A DNA stretch of 64,000 nucleotides from Edolisoma coerulescens (lineage: Eukaryota > Chordata > Aves > Passeriformes > Campephagidae): positions 1,590,403-1,654,402 of the forward strand of contig VWZW01002470.1 of NCBI GenBank assembly GCA_013397115.1. Direction: 5' to 3'. The notes beneath the pieces are model-generated. The model saw only the letters and a list, made by a program, of their open reading frames with translations. It searched no databases and had not been told where the DNA came from. The position numbers and the translations under genes were made by a program. The stretch's first letter is position 1. Each line of letters starts with the position of its first letter. Positions 26,891 through 41,000 of the stretch are shown here, one piece after another.

Positions 26891-27036
26891 CTGCTCTCCT
26901 CCATTCCTGCTCTCCTCAATTCCTGCTCTCCTCCATTCCTGTTCTCCTCCAACTCCTGCCCTCCTCAATTCCTGCCCTCCTCAATTCCTGCCCTCCTCCA
27001 ATTCCTGTTCTCCTCCATTCCTGCCCTCCTCAATTC
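26891..27036 (+). repeat. Minisatellite, nine units of about 16 bp
   Basis: Nine consecutive units follow the pattern CTGCYCTCCTCMATTC; seven are 16 bases and two (26939-26955 and 26988-27004) are 17. Variants alternate (CTGCTCT, CTGTTCT, CTGCCCT; CCATTC, CAATTC), suggesting past unit shuffling. The strand is almost free of guanine except one per unit. Any protein read through it is a repeat artefact. Confidence 0.95.
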
Positions 27037-28510
27037 CTTGCCCTGACTTCCACACTGATCCCAGCCAGTGTTTGCTGTTGCTGCTTGTGCTCTGTCCCTG
27101 TAAGGCTGTAAAGAGTGTAAGGAAAAAGGCCGAAAATATCCCAAAATCAAATTTCATCCGTCCCCATTCCTTCACAAATCCTTCCTCCTCCTCTTGTTTC
27201 CTTGTGCTCAGGAGCAAGATAATTCCTGTAGTGTTGGCTCGGCCCTGCAAAAGAGGAGGAGCCAGGAGAATGAAGTTTGATTGAAAGAAAATGTGGGGCC
27301 ATTTGGGCCCTGCAGCATCCTGGAGTGCCAGGCAGGGGTTAACAACCCTGATGCACTTCATATTGCTGGAGATTTAAGTGGCAAACAGAGCATTTGATCT
27401 CTGTCTCTCATTAGTGTGTCATTTATTCCTAAGTATATGGATGTCAAAATGCATTTGATCTGCTGCAGAGTTAAAGCCCCCCATTGTTTCCGGCTCCATT
27501 TTGAAGCTCATCTAATGAAGAGCAAATTTCAAAGAGAAAAACATGCTATTAAACTCCATGTCAGAAATGGGAGCTGAAATGGTTGTTCAGTCTCTTGCCT
27601 CTAGATTGCCAGCTCGAATGCAGCTCTGCCCACAGAAATCAGAAGAAATGTTTACCCTGTAACATTATCTGGTTTCTAGGGCCCAGCAATTTCTGTTTCA
27701 AGCAGCCCTGCAGCCCTGTGAAGTGATGGCCCCATGACAGTGAAGTCCTGCCAGTCATCTTTTCCCAGTTCAGCTTTTTTTTCCCCCCTTTCCTTGTGGG
27801 CTTTTAAACTCAAAGTAAAGATGTTGGCCTTGCCACTTCATCTGTAGTTTAAAATTCAGTGTTAGCTATTGCTTATAAGTTGCATAAGTTTTCTTAATTA
27901 TGTAACTTATACAACAAAATGAGCATCAAACTGTTTGGGTTCTCTTTTTGTAAAGCACTTTTAGCACTGCTGCTGTTTCCATGATGATCTGCAAAAAGGA
28001 ACACCAGTCCCAGTGGTCTCCATAGCTTCTGTCCCATAATGCGAATTTCACTCCACAAGTAAGAACAGTTTGTTTTGTGGAAAAATGTTCAGGCTAAGAA
28101 TTATTCACAGAAAATAACTCTGATAAATGAGTACATTTTCAAGTTTTCCATGGTCATGATCAATTCACAAAGAGGAAAAGGAATGCAAAATTAATCAAAT
28201 AAATTATTCATTATATTCACTCAACTATAGCTAACAGTGAATTGTCTAGACAGTAATTACTAATTTTTAACCTATGCATGTTCACATAACACTATTGTGT
28301 GAATAGGTTCAGTATACAGTGGCTTGAGATAATAGTAATGGATGTAAGTCAACTAGCAGGTGATTTTAATTGGGAAATTATATTGGATTTTTCTATTGAA
28401 CTTCCATAAAACATTACATAAATATTGAATCTCCTCAATGTTTTTTCTTCAGTTGAAAATATAGGCACACAGAGTTCTGGGCTAGTTTGATCAGTGCATA
28501 AGCAAACATC

Positions 28511-28523
28511 TTTTTTTTTTTTT
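28511..28523 (+). repeat. Poly-T tract (T13)
   Basis: A run of 13 T followed by AATTATTTTAATT. No adjacent retroposon recognised. Confidence 0.8.
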
Positions 28524-28910
28524 AATTATTTTAATTCTGCTGCAAAACTCTCAAGAAAACCATTAAGTTCAGAATACAGCAAGAATCTATAAGGAGCCTG
28601 ATGCAGGAATATTTTCTAACTCAGTGATGATTTTCCACCAGCAAGTTTGGGTCCTTGAGGAGGGCTGTGCCTGTGCCAGTGCTCCCCAGGGTGCTGGGAG
28701 CAGACCTGAGTCCTCCCACTTTATTGCTGTGGCAAAAATCAACATTTTGGGGGGATTTCCTGCATTTCCCAGGCAGTGCAGGACCTCTGCAGGGAGGGAT
28801 CTCCCCCTGCCTGGGGAATGTGGCTGCTGGGATCTGCTGGGTGGAGCTATTGGTCCCTTCTGTGGGTGTGACAGTGAAGAAAACAGGGATTTATATGCCC
28901 TTGGCTTCTA

Positions 28911-28927
28911 TTTTTTTTTTTTTTCAG
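28911..28927 (+). repeat. Poly-T tract ending in CAG (cryptic acceptor-like)
   Basis: Fourteen T followed directly by CAG, which resembles a strong 3' splice site. The sequence after it has no open, conserved exon-like content, so it is listed as a repeat with possible cryptic splicing potential. Confidence 0.6.
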
Positions 28928-31900
28928 AAATCTCTATTACTATTACAGTTAATTAGAAAAGAGTTAGATTGAAAATAAAGTAGAAAAGTCATGATTTCAG
29001 ATGGATTTGTTATTGAAGCTTGTGCCCTGCAGACTAATCGCAAGTTGGGAATTTTGTGGTTCTCAGCTGCTCTGAGTTGATCAGAAACTGTCATTTATAA
29101 AGCTCTCCCATCTCGCTTCGGGTAACTTGCCTGTAGAGGAAAATAGCAGGAAACCCACACAAACAATTGGAAATGGTGCAAAAACTAGGACATTGGGAAA
29201 GAAAATTTACATAAAATGTTGGTTTTGTGTATGTCAGCTGCATCCTTTGGGATCTGGCTTCTAGAGAGGTGCATTAAAAACTATCTACGTACAGCTCCCA
29301 TTTAACCCTAATAAAGTTCTGATTCTGACTTCCTGTGTGCTTAATGTTATCTTAATGCAATTTGATTTGATATTTAATTGCAGTAATTTAATTAATGGTT
29401 CTGTAAATAAAAAGGCTGAGTTGTGGCCTCCTACACGCACAGATATGCACAGCAAGCAGCTCTGGGCTCCTGTGAGACTTGAATTTATGTGTCTTAGAGC
29501 AGAGTTTAACCCTAAGGATGTATGATAAAATGCCCAAGCCCCAAAATAACACTGTAATGGTGTTTGCATTGGAAATGTTACAGTGTTAGTTCGAGCTTAT
29601 GGGACGAGAGTGGCATTTAAAACCCTAACCCACGGATTTCTCCCTAATGCTTGTCACGGGATAGGTCACCTCACACACAGGAATTGCTTCCTTGTGTAAT
29701 TGCAGTACATTTAAAATAGGTTACATAGACTCAGTTATTAATGAAATGGTTACTAATTGGATAATTTGCCATTCATATTGTTACAGAATCCTGTTGGCCC
29801 AGTGGGTTATTTGCAAGTCAGAGCTCACAGGTGTTTCTAACCCTGCTGTCGATGTGCCTTTGACCTTCTCTAGCACATGCTGCTCATGTCTGCTGCACAC
29901 TTAAAATGTCTGTTAAATATTGATTGTTCTCCCTTATAAACCATTTATAAATAGAAGCATGTAGTATAAATGTAACCTAAAATCATTAAGGCTACACGGT
30001 GTGCAAGTTAATAGGAGCAATGTTGAAAAGTTAAGGAGTGCATGAATTAAGGGAATTGGGTTCATAAACTGTTTTGTTAGTACAGGATGGTGGAGTTCCC
30101 ATTGAACTCAGGGATTTCTCAGCATCCACTGAAGGTTTTCCTCTTTTTAAAATTTATTTACAAATGAGAGATGACATAAAGCTCAATTCTTTTTCCAGAG
30201 TAGAACTGTGTAAAGTGCAGCTTCAAATACTTATGCAAAGGAGGAGGAACATCCTGTATTCACGTATGGAAAAGAGGTCCAGGTGCCCCAGTGAAATGCA
30301 AAGGTGTTCTGCTGATGTCAGTGGAATTCCACTGCATTCCCTAGACCGTAAATCACAGCCAGCTGTTTCTAAATCAACTCCCAAACTGAACTGAATTCAG
30401 TGTAAGCAGCGTCCCATTTCAACACAATTGCTGGCTGTTAAGCTTGGAGGTAAATCACATTTATGTCCCTTCCAATCCTTCCCTGGTATAAGGGATCTGG
30501 GTGAGACCCTTTGCCTGAGCTTGCCTTGCCCTGAGTTTGCGTTGCCGTGGGATTTTGTGTTATTGCAAATACCCAAGGGGTACTGTGCCAGTGGGTTTTA
30601 TTTTGGACACGGCACTTGACCCCGAAGGAGAGCCCAGGTTCTGTTGTCATTAACAGGGTATTTAGATAGGCAAGAGCCAGCTCTGGCTCAGAGTCTGATG
30701 TGCTCTGAAACCCAACAAAGCAGTGTGGGAATGACAAGTCCAACCTCGCAGGCAGTAACAGCAATCATCAGGCCTTTCGTAAGCCAGGGAAAAATCAGAT
30801 GGATGGGAACAACAAGAAACCAACAGCGGTTCAAAGTGCTTTCTTTGAAAACATCTCTTGGCATTTCCAGCTGCCTCCCTTCTTTGTCACATCTCCCTTC
30901 TCAGATAAGCAGCAGAATCAGTCAGGCACAGACTTTGCAGTTCTCACTCAGCACTCGGTGTCTGTACCTGACCCCCTGCTCTTAAAAGCAGAACAATTAA
31001 GCCAATCCCAAAGAGGATTACAGTTGAGAATTAGAGGGTATAAATGTGATTTAGCACGGAGTGCTGAGCATGACAAATCATTTCTGTGCCTAGACCTTAC
31101 TTGTTCTGGAATGAGTTTGGTTTGGAAGCACGGAATGGGTTCAGCCGTGGTCCGGTGCCAAGTGTCAGGTGCAGCCTCTGCAGCTCGGCTCTGGCAAGGC
31201 TGGGCAGGCTGCAGAACCTCTCCTGAAGCACAGAGTGCCACCGTTTTTGTCAGCTTCTTGTTCCTGGGAGGGAATACAGGGACATGAATGTGCTAACCAA
31301 GCTCCCAGGTCATTTCCTTCTCTTTGGAAGAGCTTGATTGAAAGCTTGATTGTAGCACAAGGACACAGCAAGGTGGACTCAGGGTTCTGTGTTTATGTGG
31401 CTGCAGGAAACAGGAGATCTTGATGCAAAAACTTTCCAAAACACGTGGTCTAAGCGTACAATCAAAGGGAAGAGTTTCTTAAATGTTTTCCTGCTGTGAA
31501 TTATTCTGTGAGAAGTTTGTCTGAGGCTTTCACTCCTACAGAAGCTGTCGAGTGTTCCATTGATAAATGGAGGTATTTCCCCCATGCAGAAGGAACATTA
31601 ATAGCGTGCACGTGTGTTTGGATGTGTCTGTGTATTGAGTTGCCTTGGAAACAAGGAGAGAAAACGCCATGAGCCAGGACATGCTTTCCATTTAAGGAAC
31701 TCTTGTGCTATTGTAAAACCACACACAAAAATAATCAAACTCATTCATCCACTCCGTGAGGATCTTGCTGCAGGAGCAGCCTGAGAGTGCAGATCCCGTG
31801 TAAAGATGACTGAAAGCCACTTGACTCTGGTTGTGAGCATATTGTTGAGCAAATCAGTCGACACTGGTGAAGCTGCTAATAAGGTGGAAAAAAAGGAATG

Positions 31901-32022
31901 TATGCAAGTTATACAGAACCTTGGCAATGCTCCAGGTGCACGTTGAAGTCACTAAGACACGAAACAGGCCTTGAGTGTTCACATTGCAAAACAAAGCGGA
32001 CAATTTTACCTTACGTGTAAGA

Positions 32023-32072
32023 ACAGCTGTTTCAGCATATTGCCCTCAAAGACAGTATGTTGAAACAGCTGT
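32023..32072. other. Near-perfect hairpin with 17-bp arms
   Basis: Left arm 32023-32039 (ACAGCTGTTTCAGCATA) and right arm 32056-32072 (TATGTTGAAACAGCTGT) are reverse complements at 16 of 17 positions; the remaining position can form a G-T or G-U wobble on one strand. The loop is 16 bases. Each arm contains the E-box CAGCTG. Pairing does not clearly extend outward, so the stem is short for a microRNA precursor. Confidence 0.75.
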
Positions 32073-35000
32073 CCAAGTGTTTTGGAGGTTAATCTACTCA
32101 ATTAATCATTGTGTATTTTTATTCAATGTATAATCATGTTTGTACTGTTCCTTGTGGGCACGTGAACAAAATACTGAGTGTAAAGTTTTAGTCACCGGTG
32201 AAACGCCCGTCAGAACACTTTGTGTGGAAAACTCTGTCCTCAGAGTGACACTGGCTCTTGGAGAGATAAACGGGGGCTTCCCTGGGAGCAGCTGGGTGTC
32301 ACACATTGCCCCCCTTCCCGTGGTGCTGCAGAGGTGAGGACAAGATGTAAAATTAACCCAGGTGTGGTTGTTGTAATACTCAAACAGTCTTCAGTGAGGT
32401 TGCCCTGGAGAGAGGTGTGTTCTCAGGAGTGTTGTGCTCTGAAAATCATGCACACACGAAAAGGCTACAGCTCCCACCTCAGCTGAATTCATTTTGCAGC
32501 ATTTTATGAATGAAATCCCAGGACCTCGCACGTTTTCTGCATATTCACTGCCATGGAATTGTAAACAGCTGCTGTCAGAAAAAATCCTCTGGCAATCCAT
32601 TTGACCAGAAGTAAATAAGATCTAAGCATCATTTCCAACCTTTCTAAATACCACTGCACATGTAAAAATAGCAAAATCTTTATCTATCATATCCCAGTCC
32701 GCCTTTCATGTCAATGTTTTATCAGTCAGACGCAGGGTTTCTGGCTTTGTTTACCCCAAGAGACCACACAGAATAAGTGGGAAGAGCTATCACAAAAGTT
32801 GGTGAAATACAGACCACAGCAGCTACACACAGCTATGCTTAACAGAGTCTGAAGTCTTTTCCTCTGCCCTGATTTTCCCAGATTATAGGTTTATTCCCCT
32901 CTGGGCTGAATTGCAGTGCATGCTGGAGTGAGGCTTTTTAGATTAAAACTCTGGTTTTGAGATTCTTCTCCGAGGAGGAAGGAAAAACAAACCAAACCAC
33001 AGCAGAAATGCTGCTGCAGAGGAGGAGCTGCTGCCAGCCCTGGCTGCCTCCTGAGATGCTCCAGCTCAGCTTCCCAGGCTGGCTCTGTCTCAGGCTCATC
33101 AGTGACACAGCCCAACATCACCTGGCCAGGAACCCTCATCTTCTCTTCCCCTCCTGTCACAACTCATCTTTAGGAAGAAGCACAGTTGCAGTTTTATTCC
33201 AGGTTGTTGTCCATAATAGCTTTTGTCAGATTGATTGGATCTGTGTACCAGAATTAATTGCAACACTGCCGGGAGAAAATCCCAAACTAAATCACCAACT
33301 TGCACAACATCCTTCACTAACAAAGAGGAAGAAAAACAGCACTGAAGTGCCACCTTTGAGAGAGTGTAGCTGGTGGGCAGGTAGATGAGTGTCAGTGTCA
33401 TTTAACAAAAAAAATTAAAAACAAATAGAAAGGTGTGTTGGATGTAGTTGCTGTGACTTCAGAAGCTGGGCCCTGGTTGATCACTTTGTATCATATTGGC
33501 CATGAAAACAAACTTGCAATAACACAAGGGAATGCAGAGGGAAATGTTTGATTGCTTTGCTTTTTGTTAGAGGGGCCTTCTGGCAGCAATTTTTGGGCTT
33601 TTGGAAAATTCTTGCATCGTAACAAAGGAACAAAGATATACAGAAACATGATTTTTGTATCAAGGTCCAATTTATCCATTGTCAGATCATTCCTGTTGCC
33701 TGGGAAAATTGAAAACGCAGAAGTTTAAATGAGATTCTTTAATCACCATGTTTAATTTGGTTCAGGTAAGCACCTCCCTTTTTGGAGGAGCACTGTGAAA
33801 ACAGACTGTAGGAATTAGTGCCCCACATCTGTGCTGAGTGCCTTTCAGCACCGAGGGGGTGAGATGTCACCAGGAGGGGAGGATGTGGGTAAATATTTCA
33901 GGGTGGGGGAAAAGAAGGCAAGAAGCCAAAGTGGTAAGGAGTGGAAGGTGAGGAGAGCTTGCTGTTTTCTGCGTGGCAATTGTGCAGGGGTGCTTTCAAC
34001 TGAAAGCACTTTGCAGCTGGAATTTTGTGTCAGGTTTATGGAGGCCTTTAAGTGCAGCGCTTTCTCCACCTTTGTCAATTCTTTGCTAAAATCATGTGTC
34101 AGAATGCCAGAGAAGCATGAGTTGTCTTTAGCTGTGTATTCTGCCAAAAGCATCTTCTCCTGTGTCCATCTGTCCATTTAGGAGGAGCAATGACTGCAGT
34201 GAGGGCACCCAGCAGCTGCAGGACAGGAAAGGACACAGCCTTGGACCTGCCTTCCTTCCACCTCGCAGCAGTAAACAGTTTGAAATTGGTAGTGCAAAAG
34301 AAGAAATAAATGTGTTATCATCTGAAAACCTGCCAGTTTTTAGGGGGAAAGTAAAGAATGAGTGGTTAACACAGCCAATTTTAAAGGAGATAAATTTCCT
34401 TAGAGGAGGCAAATAGCAAGTATTCTTCTATTTGAACAGTCCAGCAGGGCTGACCTGGTTTCTCTCTGCAGCTCAGGGTGTGCATTTCTGTGTCTCACAT
34501 TAGGGCAGAAAATGGGAGAGGCTTTCCTTCAATTAGGTAGTTCTGGTAGATGAGTCCTTTTACACAAATTGGGCAATTCTCCTTTTCCTCTCTTGCTGAA
34601 CCTAGTTTGTCTTCCTGGAAAATCAGTGCTTTTCCCTTTTCTTGTAACAGGTTCTAAAGAAACCTGTGAGGTTTGCATTTAGATCATGTCTTAATGACTG
34701 CTAAAGGCTAATTATGAGGACAATACCTTGGAAGCAAAGATAGAAGTCTTTTTTCACTTTCCTTCCATCCTTCAGCCACTCTTTCACATAGTTTGCAAAC
34801 AGTTTAAAATGAAAAAATTTAAAACTACCTTGGAATCCCAGCCTGGTCTGAGTTTGGTGCCGAGGGGCACCAGTGTTGAAATCCTTTATCAAGGAAATGT
34901 GCTGTGATTTTGATATTTACTTGCCTTCACAGAATAATGAGTGGAAGACCTTTGTCTGTTTACAGAATACTTCTATTGAAAAACAATAATACTGTCACTT

Positions 35001-38000
35001 TCTATTCCTGAGAAACATTAATGCCACCCCCCCTGCCTCATTTCAAACCACCTGTGAGATGACTTGGGAAGCCCCCTCCAAGAGGAACAGTTTGCAGTAG
35101 TTTCATATTAAGAGGTATTTTGTGATTTTCCCCTTGAACTCGTGCAGCTGCCACTGGCATTATAAACTAATATGCCATTATCATTTTCCATTTAAAAAGG
35201 GTGGCATGTAATACTGTATTTCTTCCTTTCCTTTCATCTGTTGCTGCATTTGGAGCCCTCTGTATTTCCTTGCAGCCACTGATACTTGTTTTGCTGCACA
35301 GCTGAATTTCAGTGAACCAGCCAATAAAATCAGCATTTGAGGAGCTGCACGCTCAGCACTTGTTATGCACAAAGGCCACTTAGTAGGAAAGATGTGGAAA
35401 TTGGTGTTTAAAGTGGTCAGAGCAAGAGCCTGAAGACAGCAAGTTTGAGTGTAAGCACAGAAAAGGCACGGACCTGGGACTGGGGAGTATGGAATTGTTT
35501 TCCTGGTCTGTCAGTGGCCTGGTGGGATTTCTTCTGCCTCAGTTATTTTAGATGTATAATGGAAATAACTGTCCTGCTGTCTTTGGCAGAGCTGAGAACT
35601 GGTTTTGAAGTATTGTGGAAAGACTAGATATGAGAAGCTCTAGTTTAAATAAATCATTCTAGATCTAATTAGAACAGATGAAAGAGATGGGAAAAGATGG
35701 AAAATAAATAGATTGATGCTGATTTCACAGCACTTTTACTTTTGTGTGAATACTTGGTCTTCATTGTAGTTACTACCTCCAGTCAGTCTCTTTTTTTTTT
35801 ATTACCTTCTCACGATTCTTAACACATTCTTTCATTTGAGGGACTGTGTTTCCTAAAAGCTGATGGACTCTGGAAAAATATTGATGTTCTGACAGCGGCA
35901 GCTCGGCTTTTGAAACACAGATGATATTGTCCTAGTCTGCAGGAAATAAATACACTGCACAAGAGTTCACTGAGAAATTCAATCATGGAAACAAAAAAGG
36001 GATTTTGCTCTGAACTTGAATAAAAAAGAGGTTGTTCTTTGTAGAAGTTGAGCAGGAAAAGAAATAATCAGACATAGGGGCATGTCAGAACAAGGTGGAG
36101 CGTCACACAAGGTGAGCAGATGGACAAATTAAAGTGAAGAACAAAACTCAAACTGAGAAGAGGCAGAGGAAGGAAGTAAAAATCCTCCAGGAGTTCTCAG
36201 ATTAGTCAGAAAACTCTCAAAAAGTCGCCTCAAATAAATTGATGTTCTGATTTGAAAAAAAATCCCATTTTTTAATTTCAGGGTTTTTTTCAAAAGAAAA
36301 TATTGTCAAAGTTGTCTTCTTTACATGTTTTGATTTTTGTCAAGGAGCTGGTTTGTTTTCTCCCAGCCAAGAGCGTTCCCAGGCAGTGCCAAACACAGAC
36401 AGGTGAGATCTTCTCCAGTATTTGTTTAAGTAGAAGCTCAGTGTTGAAAGGCAGCTCTTCACTGGAGTGGAGAGCAGTGCAAGGATGAGCAATGTGCAGT
36501 GGATGGATGCTCCCAAAATCAGTGAACAAAGCAGCAGGAAGCTCTGAGCTTGTAAGGACAGAAAAGGCTGGTGCTGGACTGGCTGCAGATGTGTTCTTTT
36601 TATTTTCCCTGCATCCCATACAGCAGCAGGAAACTTTATTAGGTGAAGCAGACAAAAGGTGCATCATCTGTGAGTCTGTGTCACTGCATGGATTGTGCAG
36701 GGGTGTGAAAATTATTGGGAGCACTGTTAACTCCCAGGAGTAAAGGAACCAAGAGTTGTGTGTGGGTACTGACTGTTTATAGTTTTGAAAGCAGGGAGGG
36801 ATGGAGATTCTCTCCCCTAATTCTTGACATCGAGTATAAAGAGACATCTGAGCCCTTTAATAGGCAGTGGAGAGAGATAAATCTCCCAAAGTGTCTCTGG
36901 TGCTGTCGTGAGCCGTGGGGTGGCAGGGAATGAATCACTCACCGCAGGCTCTTCGGGGAGAGGAGAGCACCCAGTGGGACCAGGCTGAGGCACAGCCTGT
37001 GGAGAGCCAGTCCTGCAGGGGGGAGTGTGCTCTGCACAGCTGAGACAAGCCCAATGCAAGCCGTGAAATTACTTAAATAGGTGAAATAAGTAAGTACAGC
37101 AGCCTGGTCCTGACAGATAAGACAGCCCATCTTCAAGAATAAAAACCAGTAATTCTTTGGGTAAGGCACAGGTCTGTCCTGCCAGATCCACGTTCTTGAG
37201 AAAATGAAATCCTCCTTTAGCAGGACAATGAATGTGAGCATCTCACAGACCTCTGTTCCTGTTTAAACTCCATAATGCACTTCTCAAATATAGTTAATGT
37301 GCACCCTGCTCTGGCCAGCACTTAGGCCAGTGTTTGAACTGTGCTGAGGGGGAAGTCATGAGATCCATAAATTCTTCTGACCCCCCTGTCTAGTGGATGC
37401 TGGGCACCTGTCTCCTATCAGATCTCAGAGGATTTTGCATGACGTTACGGTTGCTTTCCCATGGATCTTGTTCTGCTCATAAACAGGTTTTCCTGAGCCA
37501 CAGCCACCACGGATGGCTGAACAGAGCAAGTCACCGTGTCCAGAGCAGGGGGAGAACCCACACTCCCCCCGTGCTGCTGCTCCTGCAGCACGCTGGGATG
37601 TGGTGTAGACAAGCTGTAATTAATTTGTGCATCCTTCTATAGCATTAAACAGCTGTTGTTACAGAAGGACATGGATTTCTGCCCAGGTAGTGCTCGTGGA
37701 AGAAGATGAGCACACAGATTGCGGCGCTAAACTCACGTGATCCACAACCTTATGTTCCAGTGTCTGTAGTTTTGCACTTGTGAAGCTGAAGCCTTTTCAA
37801 GCCACTGAGTTGCCAGCTCTCCCATTGCACCCGTGGCAGAGAATTCCCTCTAGAAAACCCTCCCTCCAACCCAGTCTGAAAGAAATTGTCAAGACTAGGA
37901 AAAGAGTTAGAGAAATGTCTGAAGGAGACTTTTCCAAATGCCCATCCCCGATGTCGCTAAATATCATTAAGCCTGTGGGACAAACATACAGAGCCAGAAA

Positions 38001-41000
38001 ATTGTATCTTTGGCTGCTGATGGTACTCAAGTGGATCTGATAATTATGTTTCATGGCAAGGCATGGCCTCCTTAGACTTCTCTGTGGAGAAAACAATGCC
38101 TTTGAGGAATGTTCGGATTAATTATTTCATGGCCATTTGGAAACAATCATTTGTGTATCAGTTTATATACTCCCTGCTCTTGGGTGGAGAACTCTGCCCA
38201 TTTTGCATCCCCTTGCAGGGGGATATTGTTTGATTTCAGTTGGAGGGGAGCCGCAATTTTATTAAGTCAGAACACGATTATGTTTTTCTGGAACAAAAAG
38301 AGAAAACCCAATATCTTTAAATGAACTGAGAAACTCTAAATATGCTTTAAAATGGTTCCCAGTCACCCGCTGTTGAGAAGGACTGGCTCGAGTGTGTCAG
38401 GAGAATGTTCAGATCCTGCACAGATTTCTGAATGCAGCATGAATTCCAGTGTGAAGGACTGGCAGAGTTTACCAGACCTTTAGGCTGACTTTGGGCCCCG
38501 TGTTTCTTGGCGGAAAGGTCCTGAAACACGAGTCAGGAGCTCTTGGTGTTCTCTGTGCAGACAAACAAAATCAGGTACACAATAGTTGCTCCCCAGCTCC
38601 TTGGACCTCAGGGATGCCCTTGAGAGCGATGGTGTCACACAGCAGGTTTGGACATGGTGTGCTGAAGAGAAGTAACACGAGCCCAGGCTCAGGAAAGGGC
38701 TTTTGCTCGTGCAGAAAGCACAGTGGAGACTGCCTGACAGGTTGCAATTACTTCTGCCAAGTGCACCAGGCTGTGTTCTGAACCTTTGCTTAATGGGGGC
38801 AGATCTGCTCCGAGTTATGAAAAAACCCCCCCAGTCTGCCTCAGGTCACAGAAATGCCAGTCTCCGTGCGTCTAATCAGGCTTCACCTTCAGCAGCAGGT
38901 TTTGCTTACTCATCCTACATAAACCTCCAAATGAGCTGAATTTCCTTCGTAAAAAACCACGAAATGGAGTAAATCCCAGCTTTAGTCTCCACGAACTCCA
39001 AGTCAGAATTACCACGTGTGCCAGGTACGCTCTGCTAAGATCAGAGCTTCCTTCTGCATCTCTGTGGCAAAAAGACAAGTTCTGAAATGAGACTCTACTT
39101 TGGAGTCTCTGGATCGTGCTTTTTTGTGCTAAAGCAAATTGTTTTTGCAGCACTGATACACATCTAGAATAATATTCAATTAGGCTAATGGCTGCTGCTT
39201 ACATTGTTCAGTGAGAAGCAGTGATTAGGAGCCTCTGTGTATGCTTCAGTCTGCACTAATTCCTCCTGCAGAACACCTGCCCGTCCTTCCCTGGGGATCC
39301 CCACCTGAAATAAAGCCTTCGTGCAGGTAAACAAAGGGGAAGAGGCTGACCTTTAACTTGGACACGAGAGGCTGCAGTGTTTGTGACTGTCCATCTGTCA
39401 GAACTGATCCCTCCTAGCAGTGGTACGCTGGATAAGAGGCTGGAATGAGGAAACAGCAGAGACAGGGGATGTTGGAGGGGAGTGGGAATGACCTTCTCGC
39501 AGCACACGTGCTGGGCAGGGCAGGGGGACTCGTCCTGGCACCTGCGAAGTTGGGAAATAGATGATTCCTCAAGTGGCTCCACTGAAATGGTGTTTGCAGG
39601 GTAAGGAAGTAGCTGGAGTTCAGCCCTTTATTAGCAGGGAGGAAGGAAAGGGAATGAGGAAGGAAAAAAGGTCAGAGAATGTCGTCCCTTTGCAAGATTG
39701 TTTATGTTTTCTCATGTTTCATAAACACATAATCCCAGCTGCTTGTTCTCGCCTTCGGGTGACAGAATGGTGTGTCTTACCTGATATAATGGTGGAAAAT
39801 AGAGATAGTTTTCTCACACCCAGGCTTCATTAATATGTATTGGAAACCCAAAATGGTATTCAGCCACAAGGGGGGAAAAGTACAGAAGTGCTGTGGGTTA
39901 TAATAATTTCAGCAAAGCATCTAATTTATATATTAAGCTTGCTTAATGGATTTATATTGCCTTGCTCTTTGATCTGAAGCAAAAGGTGGTGAATAATTTA
40001 TCAAATAAAGAACCCTCCCCTAGCCCAGCCCACACGTCACAATCTGCCCTGTAATTTACATTTTTTAAGGGAGCCGTTTCCAGGCAGAAGAACTGGTTCC
40101 TAAAAGACTCCTTCTAATATTACAAATGTATTTTCGTGAGCTACACTCTGGGGAAAGAAATAATAATGAAGGAATGCAATTCTACAGACAAATGTTCCAG
40201 CTCTCTGCCTTCCTCACTAAAGACAGTCATTTCAGCTAAATGCCAAAAGGCATTTAACTGTAGCATTTGTCAGTGGAATAGGGTTGGCTTTAGGTTTCCC
40301 TCCTGATTTACAATTGAGTGTTTATTGGGTTTAGTGTACTGTAGCATGTTTTGTTAACCTCTAGAAAAACACAGGCAGCTCGTGCATTAATCACAGGGAT
40401 GATACCTGTCACGGGAACCCGGGCTGGTGTGGGACTGCACTGCCTGCCAGACCTCATGGGAAGGATGCTGGCTGCTCCCATGGGGCAGGAATCAGGCACT
40501 GGGGTCTGGGTAATCCGGGCCAGCTCCTGGCTCCTGAGGTGCTTTCTCGTGAGAGGTACAATCTATGTCTCCCTGTCTTTTATTTTTCAACAAAAGGGGT
40601 GAAGAAGCTGCATGGTGTCAGCTTGAGGGAGCTGGGTGAGCTGCCACAGAGTCACCACCTGCCTGAAGAGCATTTAGGTCGCTGTGGTGTTGTTTAAAGC
40701 ATAATTATTGGGAACTTTGTGCCTGGAGTTCCTCAGCTGATTTGTGCCTACCCATTGGAGTCACTCCTCAGCAATCCCAGCTGCAGTCCACATCCGTAGG
40801 TACCAGCAGTGTTTGCTGTCAAAGCTCTCTCATGACCCCTGACACATCTCCCATTCCCTTTTCCTCCCCATTTGTCCAAACCCACCGGTTGTCAAACATT
40901 TACTAGGGCTGTGTGCAGCATTTATTCATATTTAAATAAAGCCATTATCCTGGCCTTGAGTTTCAGTAGTTTTCAGCTCTTCCTCTTGAGTATTTCTCTC

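Noticed and set aside
26664..27284. 206-codon plus-strand frame with Leu-, Ser- and Pro-rich repeats
   Set aside because: The repeats are the translated minisatellite at 26891-27036.
31331..31353. Short direct repeat AGCTTGATTG (two copies)
   Set aside because: Ten to eleven bases only; within chance for a window this long.
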